Shown here: piece after piece, positions 24,875 through 34,048 of the stretch | Layout: the number at the start of each line of letters is the position of its first letter | Numbering within the stretch: position 1 is the stretch's first letter | Assembly (NCBI RefSeq): GCF_017652985.1 | Contig: NZ_JAGGDJ010000003.1 | Span: 1 to 64,000 of the forward strand | Source: Paenibacillus artemisiicola | GTDB lineage: Bacteria > Bacillota > Bacilli > Paenibacillales > Paenibacillaceae | DNA length: 64,000 nucleotides | Direction of reading: 5' to 3' | The notes under the pieces: model-generated | Databases searched by the model: none | What the model saw: only the letters and a program-made list of their open reading frames with translations | Told to the model about the DNA's origin: nothing | Position numbers and translations under genes: made by a program

Positions 24875-26675
24875 GCGCGATCGCCTCCCGTGCGGGTAGA
24901 GTCAGCTCGATGCGCGTGCCCTCGCCTTCGGCGGAGTCGATGCGCGCCTCGAAGAGCGAGCCGTAATACAGCCGGCAGCGCGCGAGCACGTTGCCGAGGC
25001 CGATCTGGCGGTCGCCGCCGGCCAGAATCTGATGGGTGCGCGCGGCGTCGGACCGCGCCAGCAGCCGGCGGCGCTGCAGATCGCTCATGCCGATGCCGTT
25101 GTCGGCGACGGTCAGGCGCACGCGGCCGTCCGCCCGCTCGACCCGGACGTCCACCCGCGCTTCCGCCTGCCGCAGGAACGCGAACTTGACGGCGTTCTCG
25201 ATGAGCGGCTGCAGGATGAACTTGACGACCGTCACGCGCGCGAGGTCGCCTTCCTCCTCGATCGCGAGACGGAGCCGGCCGCCGAAGCGGATCTGCAGAA
25301 TGCCCGCGTAATCGCGGACGTACCTCAGCTCCTCCCGCAGCGCGACGAGATCGTCGTCGATCTTCAGCGAGAACCGGAGCATCTTGCCGAGCGATTCGAT
25401 GACCGCGACCGTGTCGTCGGTCCGCTTCTGCATGGCCAGGCTGCTCATCAGCTCCAGCGTGTTGAACATGAAATGGGGATTGATCTGCATGAGCAGCGCC
25501 TTGTACTCGGCCTGCTGCCGCAGCAGCCGCAGCTCGAATTCGGTCCGGATGTGCTGCCGGAGCCGGCCGATCATGTTGCGGAACGTCGCCGTCGCGAACC
25601 CGACCTCGTTGCGCACGTCTCCCGCGGGCGGCAGCCGGCTCTCGGCGCTGTCGAAGTCCCCGCGCTGCACGTGGCGCATGGACGAGATGAGCCGGGAGAG
25701 CGGCTTCGTGATGCCGTGCGACAGCCAGAAGGCGATGAACACCGACAGCAGCAGCAGGAGCGCGGCGAGCAGGATGATGCTGTCCCGCAGCTTGAACAGC
25801 CGGCCGTACAGGTCCCGCTCGGAGACGAAGCCGACGAGCGTCCAGCCGGTCAGCGTCAGCTTCTTGTAGACCATGATCTGGTTTTCCCCGCGGTCGTTCT
25901 TGAAGTAGACGACGCCCTGCTTCCGCCAGTCCTCCCGAACGGCCTTCACCTCTCCCGACGCGTCCGCGCGCGCGCCGTAATCGGCCTGGGACAGCAGCGG
26001 GCTGCCGTTCTGGTCGAGCAAATAGATCGTCCCGCTCGTGCCGAGGTGGATCCGGTTCAGCGGTTCGAGGAAATCGTCCGCGCGGACGTTGACCTTCAGC
26101 ACGTTTTTGGCGAGCGAGGGTTCGAACGTGCCGATCGGCATCAGCATGCTGACGACGGGATGGGTATTGTTGTTGTTGATCCGGATTTCGACGTCGTCCG
26201 TATGGGCCGCCAGCCAGCGGACGCTCTGCGCCTTGAAGTTCTTGTACCATTCCTGTCCCAGAAAGGACGGGTCCTTGACGACCTGGTTGCCCATGCTGAC
26301 CAGCGTTCCTTCGCTGCGATAGACCCCGACCGAGGAAATGCTGGAGTAGCTGGTCGCCGTCTGCGTCAGGAACTTGCTCATGTTCAGGTGGGCCAGCATC
26401 TTCTCGCCGTCCGGCAGCGACTTGTCCGAGGCGGCGTCGTCCCATTCGTCCGTCGCGGCGCTGTTGAACACGAGCGAGGCCAAGTCGTAGATCTGCGTCT
26501 GCATCATGTCAATATAGGAGCCGTACTCGTCCATCTTCTCGAGCGCCGAAGACTCGATATAGGAGCGGATGATGGAGCGGGACTGGTCGAACAGCAGGAC
26601 GGACAGGGCGCCGAACGCGAGGACGAACAGCAGGACGAACACCGCGATGAGCCGATTGCGAAGCGAATAGAACAT
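24849..26675 (-). CDS. YesM-type sensor histidine kinase
   Basis: 608 residues. TM1 is at the N-terminus (YSLRNRLIAVFVLLFVLAFGALSVLLF). A dCache-like extracytoplasmic sensor covers about residues 35-285 and TM2 is near 290-310 (SIILLAALLLLLSVFIAFWLS), followed by a HAMP domain (ITKPLSRLISSMRHVQRGDF). The His_kinase core has His401 in LLMQINPHFMFNTLELMSSL, and the HATPase domain has DNGIGMS and IGLGNVLARC. The ATG at 26675 has GGAAGGAG 6 bases upstream. It probably senses a sugar or a liganded binding protein. It sits between two CUT1 systems, either of which it could serve. Confidence 0.92.
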   Translation of the reverse strand: MFYSLRNRLIAVFVLLFVLAFGALSVLLFDQSRSIIRSYIESSALEKMDEYGSYIDMMQTQIYDLASLVFNSAATDEWDDAASDKSLPDGEKMLAHLNMSKFLTQTATSYSSISSVGVYRSEGTLVSMGNQVVKDPSFLGQEWYKNFKAQSVRWLAAHTDDVEIRINNNNTHPVVSMLMPIGTFEPSLAKNVLKVNVRADDFLEPLNRIHLGTSGTIYLLDQNGSPLLSQADYGARADASGEVKAVREDWRKQGVVYFKNDRGENQIMVYKKLTLTGWTLVGFVSERDLYGRLFKLRDSIILLAALLLLLSVFIAFWLSHGITKPLSRLISSMRHVQRGDFDSAESRLPPAGDVRNEVGFATATFRNMIGRLRQHIRTEFELRLLRQQAEYKALLMQINPHFMFNTLELMSSLAMQKRTDDTVAVIESLGKMLRFSLKIDDDLVALREELRYVRDYAGILQIRFGGRLRLAIEEEGDLARVTVVKFILQPLIENAVKFAFLRQAEARVDVRVERADGRVRLTVADNGIGMSDLQRRRLLARSDAARTHQILAGGDRQIGLGNVLARCRLYYGSLFEARIDSAEGEGTRIELTLPAREAIAHVPLAHRG

Positions 26676-26712
26676 GGTCTTCTCCTTCCGTGAACGGGCG
26701 GATCCCGATGTG

Positions 26713-26726
26713 TGAATGCGCTTGCA
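26713..26726. promoter_or_regulatory. cre site upstream of sensor kinase gene
   Basis: On the minus strand TGCAAGCGCATTCA matches the CcpA consensus TGNAANCGNWNNCA at all 14 positions. It lies 38-51 bases before the kinase ATG. Confidence 0.65.
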
Positions 26727-26867
26727 TGACGGCTTGCGCGCCGCGGCCGATTCGGGCACGATGCGACTTCGGCCGCACTGCCATCATACCGTATCGCCGC
26801 CGTTTGCGCAGTCGGAATGTGCGCCGGGCGCCCGTCGCGGCGGTCCTTCCGGACGTCCGCGCGCGAC

Positions 26868-26899
26868 AAAAAGCAGCCGAACCCCCCGGGTTCGGCTGC
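26868..26899 (-). terminator. Terminator after the first transporter unit
   Basis: Perfect 12-bp stem GCAGCCGAACCC / GGGTTCGGCTGC with a 3-base loop, then TTTTT on the minus strand. It separates the permease at 26918 from the kinase gene. Confidence 0.9.
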
Positions 26900-26917
26900 C
26901 TCCGCATGCGCCGCGCC

Positions 26918-27745
26918 TCAGCTCTTGACCGCGCCGGCCGCGATATCCGAGATGAACTGCCGGCTGACGAACAGGAACAGCACGACGAGCGGCAGGACCG
27001 CGAGCAGCGTGCCCGCGATGACCATCGCGTAATCCGTCACGTAGATTCCGTTCAGGGACGACAAAGCGACCTGCAGCGTAAACTTCCGTTCGTTATTCAA
27101 AATAATCAGCGGCCACAGATAATCGTTCCATACCCCGATGAAGGTGAACGCCCCGAGGAACGATAACGCCGGCCGCAGGATCGGCAGCATGAGGCTCCAA
27201 TAGATGCGGAAGAATCCGCAGCCGTCGATGCGGCCGGCCTCGATCAGCTCCGTCGGAATGGACTCCTCGGCGTACTGGCGGATCCAGAAGATCCCGAAGG
27301 CATTGACCATGCCGGGGATAATGAGCGCCTTGAACGAGCCGACCCAGCCGAACTTCGCCATGATGACGAACGAGGGCACGAGCGACAGCTGCGCCGGCGC
27401 CATCATCGTGGCCAGCAGCAGGACGAACAGCCACTTTTTCCCCGGAAACGCGTACTTCGCGAACGTCGCGCCGGCCAGCGAGTCGAAGAACAAGACCAGC
27501 AGCGCGACCGCCCCCGACACGAACAGCGAATTGGCGAACGCGCCGAAGAAATCGATCGTGTCGATCACGCGCTTTACATTGTCGAGCAGCTGCGTCCCGA
27601 ACCCTAATTTGGGCGGATAGCCGTAGATCTCCCCCGTCGTGCGCGTGGCCATGACCGTGAGCCAGTAGAAGGGGAAAACGGACAGCAGGAACCCCGCTAT
27701 CAATACCGCATGCAAGAATGCCGATTTCCATTTGCTCGTCGCCAT
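26918..27745 (-). CDS. Carbohydrate ABC transporter permease (MalG type)
   Basis: A 275-residue membrane protein with six hydrophobic helices (first: AFLHAVLIAGFLLSVFPFYWL). The EAA loop is LIEAGRIDGCGFFRIYWSLMLPILRPAL and the tail is ISDIAAGAVKS. The ATG at 27745 has GGAG 8 bases upstream; a GTG 9 bases 5' is less likely. It is the third gene of the binding protein-permease-permease unit starting at 29997 and is closed by a strong terminator. Confidence 0.92.
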   Translation of the reverse strand: MATSKWKSAFLHAVLIAGFLLSVFPFYWLTVMATRTTGEIYGYPPKLGFGTQLLDNVKRVIDTIDFFGAFANSLFVSGAVALLVLFFDSLAGATFAKYAFPGKKWLFVLLLATMMAPAQLSLVPSFVIMAKFGWVGSFKALIIPGMVNAFGIFWIRQYAEESIPTELIEAGRIDGCGFFRIYWSLMLPILRPALSFLGAFTFIGVWNDYLWPLIILNNERKFTLQVALSSLNGIYVTDYAMVIAGTLLAVLPLVVLFLFVSRQFISDIAAGAVKS

Positions 27746-27782
27746 CGGACACACTCCTCTCCTCGTTTCGCTCCCGGCCGCT

Positions 27783-28673
27783 TCAATCCGGGCTGCCCTT
27801 GACCAGCCGCCAGTTCAGCATGGAGAACAGCGCGATCAGCACGAACATCCCCCAGCCGACCGCCGCGCCGTAGCCGAAGTAATTGTTGATGAACGCTTCC
27901 CGGTACAGATAGAGCACGATGGTCAGCCCGCCGCCTCCCGGCCCGCCGTCGTTGCCGACGAGCACCTGCGGCTCCGTGAAGATCTGCATGCCGCCGATCG
28001 TGGACGTGATGACGGTGAACAGGATGATCGGCCGCAGAATCGGCACCGTGATGCGGAAGAAGGCCTGCGCGCCCGTGGCGCCGTCCATGCGCGCCGCCTC
28101 GTACAGGACGGAAGGAATGCTCTGCAGCCCCGCGAGGAAGATGATGGCGTTATAGCCGACCCAGCGCCAGACGATCATCAGGGAGATCGCGAATTGGATG
28201 CCCCACGTCTTCTGCAGGAATTCCACGGACTGCAGGCCGAACAGACGGAGCACGTAATTAAGCAAGCCGTAATTGCCCGAGAACAGCGTGCTGAACACGA
28301 TGGCGACCGCCACGAGCGACGTGACGTTCGGCAGGAAATAGCCGATCCGGAAGAAGGTCCGGCCCTTTACGAACGACGCGTTCAGCAGGAACGCCAGCAC
28401 GAGCGCCAAGAAGAGCATCGGAATCGTGGAATAGATCCAGATGAGCAAGGTGTTGGCCACCGCATGCCAGAATTCGGGATCGCCGAGCATGAACCGGTAA
28501 TTGTTCAGCCCGTTGAACGTCATGTCGCCGATGCCGTCCCACTTCTGGAAGGAGAGATACATCGAGAACGCGATCGGGAACAGACCGAAGATCGCGAACA
28601 CGATAAAAAAGGGCGAGATAGCCGCGTACGCTTTGCGGTGCTTCCATAGTTCGGCGGTTAACCTGCGATTCAT
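27783..28673 (-). CDS. Carbohydrate ABC transporter permease (MalF type)
   Basis: A 296-residue membrane protein. TM1 is YAAISPFFIVFAIFGLFPIAFSMYLSF, then TFNGLNNYRFML in the outer loop, and the EAA loop is LYEAARMDGATGAQAFFRITVPILRPI. It lies between the binding-protein gene (58-base gap) and the MalG-type permease (37-base gap). With them it forms a complete CUT1 importer lacking only an ATPase. Confidence 0.93.
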   Translation of the reverse strand: MNRRLTAELWKHRKAYAAISPFFIVFAIFGLFPIAFSMYLSFQKWDGIGDMTFNGLNNYRFMLGDPEFWHAVANTLLIWIYSTIPMLFLALVLAFLLNASFVKGRTFFRIGYFLPNVTSLVAVAIVFSTLFSGNYGLLNYVLRLFGLQSVEFLQKTWGIQFAISLMIVWRWVGYNAIIFLAGLQSIPSVLYEAARMDGATGAQAFFRITVPILRPIILFTVITSTIGGMQIFTEPQVLVGNDGGPGGGGLTIVLYLYREAFINNYFGYGAAVGWGMFVLIALFSMLNWRLVKGSPD

Positions 28674-28731
28674 AGGCCCAGCCTCCTCGTTCGTTCATTC
28701 GGACTTGCCTTGCCCGCTTGATGCCGGCGGG

Positions 28732-29997
28732 CTAGCGGAGCAGCTCCTTGCCGATGCGCGCCATGGCGTCGCGCCACGCGTCGTCCGGGTTCTTGCCCTG
28801 CGTCGCCACCGATTGCAGCTGGCGGTTCACGATGCCGTTGACGTTCACGTACCGCGGCCCGAAGTACGTCGGCTTCACGTGCAGCGCCGAAGCGGTGAAA
28901 ATCTCGCCCGTCGCCTGGCCGCCGAAGAAATCCTCCTTCCGGCGCATCACCGGCGCGTCCAGCGCCGTCTTGGCGGAAGGAAACAGATTGACGTCGGCGA
29001 AGCTCTTCACCTGATTGTCCGGGCTTTGCAGCCATTTGATCAGCCGGAACGCTTCGCCCGGATGCTTGCTCGTTCGCATGATCGCCAGGAACGAGCCGCC
29101 GTTGTTGCCGTCTCCTCCCGGCGCCCGGGCGACGCGCCACTTGCCGGCGGTGTCGGGCGCGGCTTGCCGGAGGACTTCCTTGTTCCACACGGCGCCGACG
29201 AACGAAGCGATCTTGCCGGTGTTCATGGCGGCGCTCCACTCCGGCGTCCCGCCGTTCGCGTTCGCGAGCAGCCCCATGGACGAAGCCTTCACGGCAAGCT
29301 CCCACGCCCGCTTCGCCGAAGAGGACGGGTCGCCGCCGACGAAGTTATCGTGCTTGTCGAAGTAGATCGTCTCGCTCTGCGCGTTCACCTGCGTATAGAT
29401 CGTGCCGATATTGTCCGTCAGCTTCACGCCGTCGCCGAGCGCGTCCTGCAGCTTCTTCCCGGCCGCGAGATAATCGTCCCAGGTTCCCATGAGCTTGTGA
29501 ACCTCCTCGGGGTCGGACGGCAGGCCCGCCTTCTCGAACAAGTCGGCCCGATAGAACAGCGCGGTCGGCCCCGTGTCGATCGGCAGCGCGACCATGCGGC
29601 CTTGCGGCGTCACGCCGAGCTGCCATTTCCAAGGCAAGTAATCCGGCTCGATGTCGCGCGCCCCGAGTTCGTACAGGTCGTAGAACCGGTCGGCGTTCGG
29701 GAACATCTCCGTGACCCAGTCGTTGAAGGCCACGATGTCGGGTCCGCCGGAGCCGGCGGCCAGCGTCGTCTTGAGCTTGGATTTGAAGTCGCCGCCGACC
29801 TTCTGCGCCACGATCCGGACGTTCGGAAATTCGGTCCGGGCCGCTTCGATGAGCTTGTCGTCGAGCCCGCGGTTCCAGTACCAGATGGTCAGCGTGGTCT
29901 TCTTGTCGGCTGCCGCTTGCGCGGAGCACCCCGTCAGCATGACGGCGGCGACCAAAATCGCCGTCAGCAGCGCCGAAAACGTCGCGCGCGTGGTCAT
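28732..29997 (-). CDS. Sugar ABC transporter substrate-binding lipoprotein
   Basis: A 421-residue CUT1 binding protein. The signal (MTTRATFSALLTAILVAAVML) ends in lipobox LTGC. The family-1 fold shows TLTIWYWNRGLDDKLIEAAR, AAGSGGPDIVAFNDWVTEMF, MGTWDDYLAAGKKLQDALGD and a typical Trp-rich hinge. ATG at 29997 is preferred to a TTG 6 bases upstream because GGAGGG lies 7 bases before the ATG. It is the first gene of its operon. A cre-like site lies 43 bases upstream. The substrate is unknown. Confidence 0.92.
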   Translation of the reverse strand: MTTRATFSALLTAILVAAVMLTGCSAQAAADKKTTLTIWYWNRGLDDKLIEAARTEFPNVRIVAQKVGGDFKSKLKTTLAAGSGGPDIVAFNDWVTEMFPNADRFYDLYELGARDIEPDYLPWKWQLGVTPQGRMVALPIDTGPTALFYRADLFEKAGLPSDPEEVHKLMGTWDDYLAAGKKLQDALGDGVKLTDNIGTIYTQVNAQSETIYFDKHDNFVGGDPSSSAKRAWELAVKASSMGLLANANGGTPEWSAAMNTGKIASFVGAVWNKEVLRQAAPDTAGKWRVARAPGGDGNNGGSFLAIMRTSKHPGEAFRLIKWLQSPDNQVKSFADVNLFPSAKTALDAPVMRRKEDFFGGQATGEIFTASALHVKPTYFGPRYVNVNGIVNRQLQSVATQGKNPDDAWRDAMARIGKELLR

Positions 29998-30039
29998 TTT
30001 CAATCCCTCCCGTCTGCATCCGTCAGCCGGTCAAGCCAG

Positions 30040-30053
30040 TGAAAGCGCTTAAC
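30040..30053. promoter_or_regulatory. cre-like site before binding-protein gene
   Basis: TGAAAGCGCTTAAC matches the CcpA consensus at 12 of 14 positions; the core GAAAGCGCTT is ideal. It is 43 bases upstream of the start at 29997. Confidence 0.5.
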
Positions 30054-30314
30054 TTTAGTTGGATGACATCCTTTACACGGAAGCAAGCACGGTTGAACCT
30101 GAGAAATTGTGGCAGCTTGGTGAACACGAGGATTCGTTAGGGGTACGGCGGTCCGCGACTGCTTCGGCAACGAGCCTGTCCTGCATGTTGTCGCCCGCAC
30201 CGGATCAGGCGCGCCAATAAGCAGCAATCGCATTCGTCAGCTCGCGAAGATTATGTCATTTAATCTTACGTATTCTATTTGATCTCCTTTTGAAAATTTA
30301 AAAAAATAAACTTA

Positions 30315-30344
30315 TTGACGCCTTAAATTTGCGGATTATATAAT
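30315..30344 (+). promoter_or_regulatory. Strong sigma A promoter of the subtilase pair
   Basis: TTGACG (30315-30320) and a perfect TATAAT (30339-30344) are 18 bases apart in an AT-rich block with A-tracts upstream. Transcription would start near 30351, leaving a leader of about 300 bases. Confidence 0.75.
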
Positions 30345-30493
30345 TTTCTCAGAATTTCGGACGATTTGCGTCATAAAACCTTACATATTGTTCGAATTCA
30401 CTCCATTTCCCGACTGAAGAAGCCGATTCAACCGAGCGGGACGCATGTCCCAGGCCACTTAACGAGGAGGTTGTTCACGAAGTCCCCGCCTTT

Positions 30494-30511
30494 GCATGTC
30501 CGCGGACATGC
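30494..30511. promoter_or_regulatory. Perfect 18-bp palindrome in the protease leader
   Basis: GCATGTCCGCGGACATGC lies between the promoter and the start of the first protease gene. It could be a protein-binding site or, in RNA, a 7-bp hairpin. Confidence 0.45.
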
Positions 30512-30648
30512 CTTGTTCGCCGCCGCGCCGGAAGAGCCGCTCGCGTTTTTTGCCGGCCGAACGAGACACGATTCAGAGACAAGCCATCGCAGCCGATGCG
30601 TGGCACGAACGTTCAGAATCTATCGACACGGTGGGAGGAGACACACCC

Positions 30649-33600
30649 TTGAAGCATCGCTCGAAGAGCAAGTTGTTCTTGTTGATCTCGTTATCTTTCG
30701 TTTGCCTGTCCGGTTCCCTCGTTCCGAATCTCGGCCAGCATGACCGCGGCCTTGCGCTGGCGCAGGGAACCGCCGCATCCGATAAGCTCCGGAAGACGAT
30801 GGGACCGGAAGCCGCGAATGCGTCGGAGACGGTCATCGAAGTCCCGGATGCCCCTCGCTCGCAGCCTCTCTCCCGGCCGGTCGGCGCCGATAAAGCCATG
30901 AAAGCCGACCGTATCATCGTGAAATACAAAACGGGCAGCCGCCCGCAAGCGTTGGCCGAAGACCTCGGACTAACGCCGTCGCGAACGCTCCCGGGACTCG
31001 GTGCCGAGGTCCTAACGCTGCCCGAAGGCGCGGATATCGCCGCCGTCCTCGCCCGTCTCAAGGCCGACCCGGCCGTCCTGTACGCGGAGCCGGACGCCCA
31101 GGTCATCGCCTCCGATTCGGGGACGTCCGGCACAAGCGTTCCGCCGAATCCCGGACAAGCCTTGCATGCACCGCAACCGTCATCCTCCGTTTCGGCCGGC
31201 ATGCCCCCCGCGAACGGGCCGGCATCCGTTTCATCCGAGCCGCAACCCCTCATCCCGAACGATCCTTTATTTCCCAATCAGTGGGCCTTGAATAACGCCG
31301 ACGGCCTGGATATCGACCTCAACGCGCCGGAAGCCTGGCCGTATCTGCAGGACGCCGGCAAGGACGTCGTCGTGGCGGTAATCAGCGACGGCGTGGATGG
31401 CGATCATCCGGATCTGGCGAACAGCATCTGGACCAATCCCAAAGAGATCCCGGGCAACGGCATCGACGACGACGGCAACGGCTTTGTCGACGACGTTCAC
31501 GGCTGGGACTTCAATCATGACGACAACGATGCCGACGACGGCTTGAACGACCCGGCCAAGAACGGGACGGTGATCGCGGGCATCGTAGCCGCCTCCGTCA
31601 ACAACGGCGTCGGGATCGCGGGCGTGGCCCCGAACGCGAAGATTCTGCCGGTCAAGACGTTTTCCTCGACGTCGGGGAGCGGAACGTTCTCGCAAATCGC
31701 GGCGGGCATCGCCTACGCCGGGCAGATGGGTGCCGACATCGCCGTCCTGGACTTCATGACCTGGGAACCGAGCGACCTGGTCCTGGACGCGCTCCGGCAC
31801 TCCGACATGCTGTTCGTCGCGCAGCCCGGCGACTTCGGCGACGACCTGGAACGCATCCCGAGCTACCCGGCTTCCTACAAGCTCCCCAACGTGCTGACCG
31901 TTAACGGCATCGGACGCGCCGGCAATACGCCGACGAGCTACGGCAAAAAGACCGTTCAGATCGCCGCGCCGGCCCTCGATACGTTAACGACCATGCCTTC
32001 GGAAAACCCGGCGTACGCCGCCCAAATCGACACCGGCGCGTACCGAGCGGTCTATAACGGACTCGGCTTCGAGCATTTCGCTCCGCCGTTCCAGACCGAT
32101 GCCTTCCGTGCGGCGCTCGATTACTTGGGCGAAGGCGCGGACAAACCGTCGGTCCTGCTCGTCCAGGACGACAACTCGTCCGGGGGCAACGAGGAGGAGC
32201 GAAGCTTCCTCGCGCTATACAAGAGCTTCCTGCTGTCCGCCGGCTACGAGACCGACGGGATGCCGCAGGGCGATGCGCGCGGAACGTTCCAAGTCGCGAC
32301 CGTCGCCAAGAACGGGGATGGCCCTTCGCTTGAAGCCATGCAAGCCTACGACATCGTCGTATGGTTCACCGGTCACGCCAACGCGAGCATGAATCCGGAT
32401 CCGGATGCCCCTTCGGTGCTGACCGAGTCCGACAAGGCAAATCTAACGAATTACCTGCAAGCGGGCGGGGGACTGCTCCTTACGGGCAGGGACGCGCTCT
32501 TCGGAAGCGAAGCGTCGCCTTTCGCGAAGGACGTGCTCCACTTGGATTATGTGACCGAAGGCTATTTCGGCTATTACGATTTGCAAGGCGCGGACGGGAC
32601 CATCTTTGCCGGACAATCCGTTCCGATGCCGGATGAATCGCTCGGCGACGTCATCGTTGCCCGGGATTCCTTCGCCCAACCCAACCTGTTCCTGGATAAG
32701 CCGGACTACGATATTCCCGGAAACTACGGTACGCCGGCCATCGCGCACGCCGCCGGCGCGGCTGCCGTGGTGCTTGGCGTCAATCCGGGCTACGACGCGA
32801 AGCTGACGATTCAACGCCTGATGAACAGCGGAAAGAAAGTGAGCTCCCTGGCGGACAAGAACATGTCCGGCAAGATGATCGACGTCTATCGGGCCGTATC
32901 CGACAAGGATATCCCCGGCACTCCGCTCCAGGCGCCGGAAGTGAGCGAGCGTCTCGACGAAGCGTCCGATCCGGACCGCGTGTACGCCGTCGAACTGAAC
33001 GCCGGCGAAACGATCCAGGCGGAGCTGACCGGGGACGATGGCACCGACTTCGATCTCTACCTCTACTCGCCTTCCGCCGTTACCGTCCACGGCAAGGCCG
33101 GCATCGTCGCCGCTTCCGAGCATCCGGGAACGTCCGGCGAAGGCTTCTCCTATTTCGCGAAGCAAACCGGCACCTATTACGTGAACGTCTACGCGTTCGC
33201 GGGATCGGGCGGCTACACCCTGCGCCTGCGGCACGCCAACGCCTCCGGCACCTACGAGGACGATTCGGAAGCCGTGACGTACGCCGGCGATTGGGAGAAC
33301 GTACCGGACGACGCGCTGTCCGGCGGAACCGCGAAACGCATCGACGCCCCGGGCCACGCCGAGCTCGCCTTCGAGGGCAGCTACGTCGAATGGATCGGAA
33401 CCAAGAATCCGCGGCAAGGCATCGCCAACGTCTACCTCGACGGCAAGCTGGCCGCGGCCGTGTCCTTGTACGGCGAAGCCGAATCGAAGCGTCAGTCGCT
33501 CTTCAAGAAGACGGTCTCCTACGACAAGCATACGATCCGGATCGAATGGACGGGCAAGACCGACCCAAGAGCCCGGAAGGACGATCCCGCGTTCGTGAAC

Positions 33601-34002
33601 GTCGATGCGTTCCTCGTCAAACATCTCGTCCAAGACGCCGACTTCTCCGAGGTGCGCTATGAAGGCACGTGGGCGACAAGCTTCAGCACGGTTTACTCGG
33701 GCCAGTCCGTGACGACGTCCATCACGAAAGACGACTATGCCGAGTTCGTCTTCGCCGGGACGAAGGTTCGTCTCCTCGCGCCGGTCGGCGGCAACCGCGG
33801 CATCGCGGATATCTACATCGACGGGCAATTGGCGGCATCGGCGGACCTGTACCGGCCGGCCCGCCAATACGAAGCCGTCGTCTTCGAATCGGAGGCGCTC
33901 TCCGAGGGCACGCACACCGTGCGCGTCGTGAACAGCGGCCGGAAGCACGCGAGCTCCGCCGGCACCGCCGTCCCGATCGACGCCTTCGAGATCGAATCGT
34001 GA
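30649..34002 (+). CDS. Secreted subtilase-fold protein with all catalytic residues lost (pseudoprotease)
   Basis: 1117 residues. A TTG start with GGAGGAG 8 bases upstream gives a good signal peptide (KLFLLISLSFVCLSGSL). Then come a propeptide-like domain (about 85-160) and an S8 domain from NDPLFPNQWALNN. The S8 scaffold is well kept (GIDDDGNGFVDDVHGWDF, NNGVGIAGVAPNAKILPVK, PSYPASYKLPNVLTV). However, Asp is Ser246 (VAVISDGVD), the His-box HGTHVAG is NGTVIAG (Asn305), the oxyanion Asn is Asp395, and GTSMAxPH is GTPAIAH (694-700). A GATase-like domain is inserted at about 470-680. C-terminal parts: a PPC domain (about 785-865) and two beta-sandwich modules. It cannot work as a classical serine protease. 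Confidence 0.85.
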   Translation: MKHRSKSKLFLLISLSFVCLSGSLVPNLGQHDRGLALAQGTAASDKLRKTMGPEAANASETVIEVPDAPRSQPLSRPVGADKAMKADRIIVKYKTGSRPQALAEDLGLTPSRTLPGLGAEVLTLPEGADIAAVLARLKADPAVLYAEPDAQVIASDSGTSGTSVPPNPGQALHAPQPSSSVSAGMPPANGPASVSSEPQPLIPNDPLFPNQWALNNADGLDIDLNAPEAWPYLQDAGKDVVVAVISDGVDGDHPDLANSIWTNPKEIPGNGIDDDGNGFVDDVHGWDFNHDDNDADDGLNDPAKNGTVIAGIVAASVNNGVGIAGVAPNAKILPVKTFSSTSGSGTFSQIAAGIAYAGQMGADIAVLDFMTWEPSDLVLDALRHSDMLFVAQPGDFGDDLERIPSYPASYKLPNVLTVNGIGRAGNTPTSYGKKTVQIAAPALDTLTTMPSENPAYAAQIDTGAYRAVYNGLGFEHFAPPFQTDAFRAALDYLGEGADKPSVLLVQDDNSSGGNEEERSFLALYKSFLLSAGYETDGMPQGDARGTFQVATVAKNGDGPSLEAMQAYDIVVWFTGHANASMNPDPDAPSVLTESDKANLTNYLQAGGGLLLTGRDALFGSEASPFAKDVLHLDYVTEGYFGYYDLQGADGTIFAGQSVPMPDESLGDVIVARDSFAQPNLFLDKPDYDIPGNYGTPAIAHAAGAAAVVLGVNPGYDAKLTIQRLMNSGKKVSSLADKNMSGKMIDVYRAVSDKDIPGTPLQAPEVSERLDEASDPDRVYAVELNAGETIQAELTGDDGTDFDLYLYSPSAVTVHGKAGIVAASEHPGTSGEGFSYFAKQTGTYYVNVYAFAGSGGYTLRLRHANASGTYEDDSEAVTYAGDWENVPDDALSGGTAKRIDAPGHAELAFEGSYVEWIGTKNPRQGIANVYLDGKLAAAVSLYGEAESKRQSLFKKTVSYDKHTIRIEWTGKTDPRARKDDPAFVNVDAFLVKHLVQDADFSEVRYEGTWATSFSTVYSGQSVTTSITKDDYAEFVFAGTKVRLLAPVGGNRGIADIYIDGQLAASADLYRPARQYEAVVFESEALSEGTHTVRVVNSGRKHASSAGTAVPIDAFEIES

Positions 34003-34048
34003 ATCATCCATGCGAGAGCGACAACTTTTAAGAAATGGGGACCTGGAT

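Larger units (their letters stand above)
30004..30648. other. Long intergenic region and leader of the protease operon
   Basis: 645 bases without a supported gene. It holds the cre-like site at 30040-30053, an AT-rich block at 30240-30400 with a strong sigma A promoter on the plus strand, and a leader of about 300 bases with a perfect palindrome at 30494-30511. Confidence 0.7.

Noticed and set aside
30465..30471. GAGGAGG resembling a strong ribosome binding site in the protease leader
   Set aside because: No ATG, GTG or TTG occurs 5-12 bases downstream, so no leader peptide can be supported.
30496..30648. Upstream in-frame ATG for the inactive subtilase
   Set aside because: It would add 51 Arg-rich residues before the signal peptide and has no ribosome binding site, whereas the TTG at 30649 has GGAGGAG at 8 bases.
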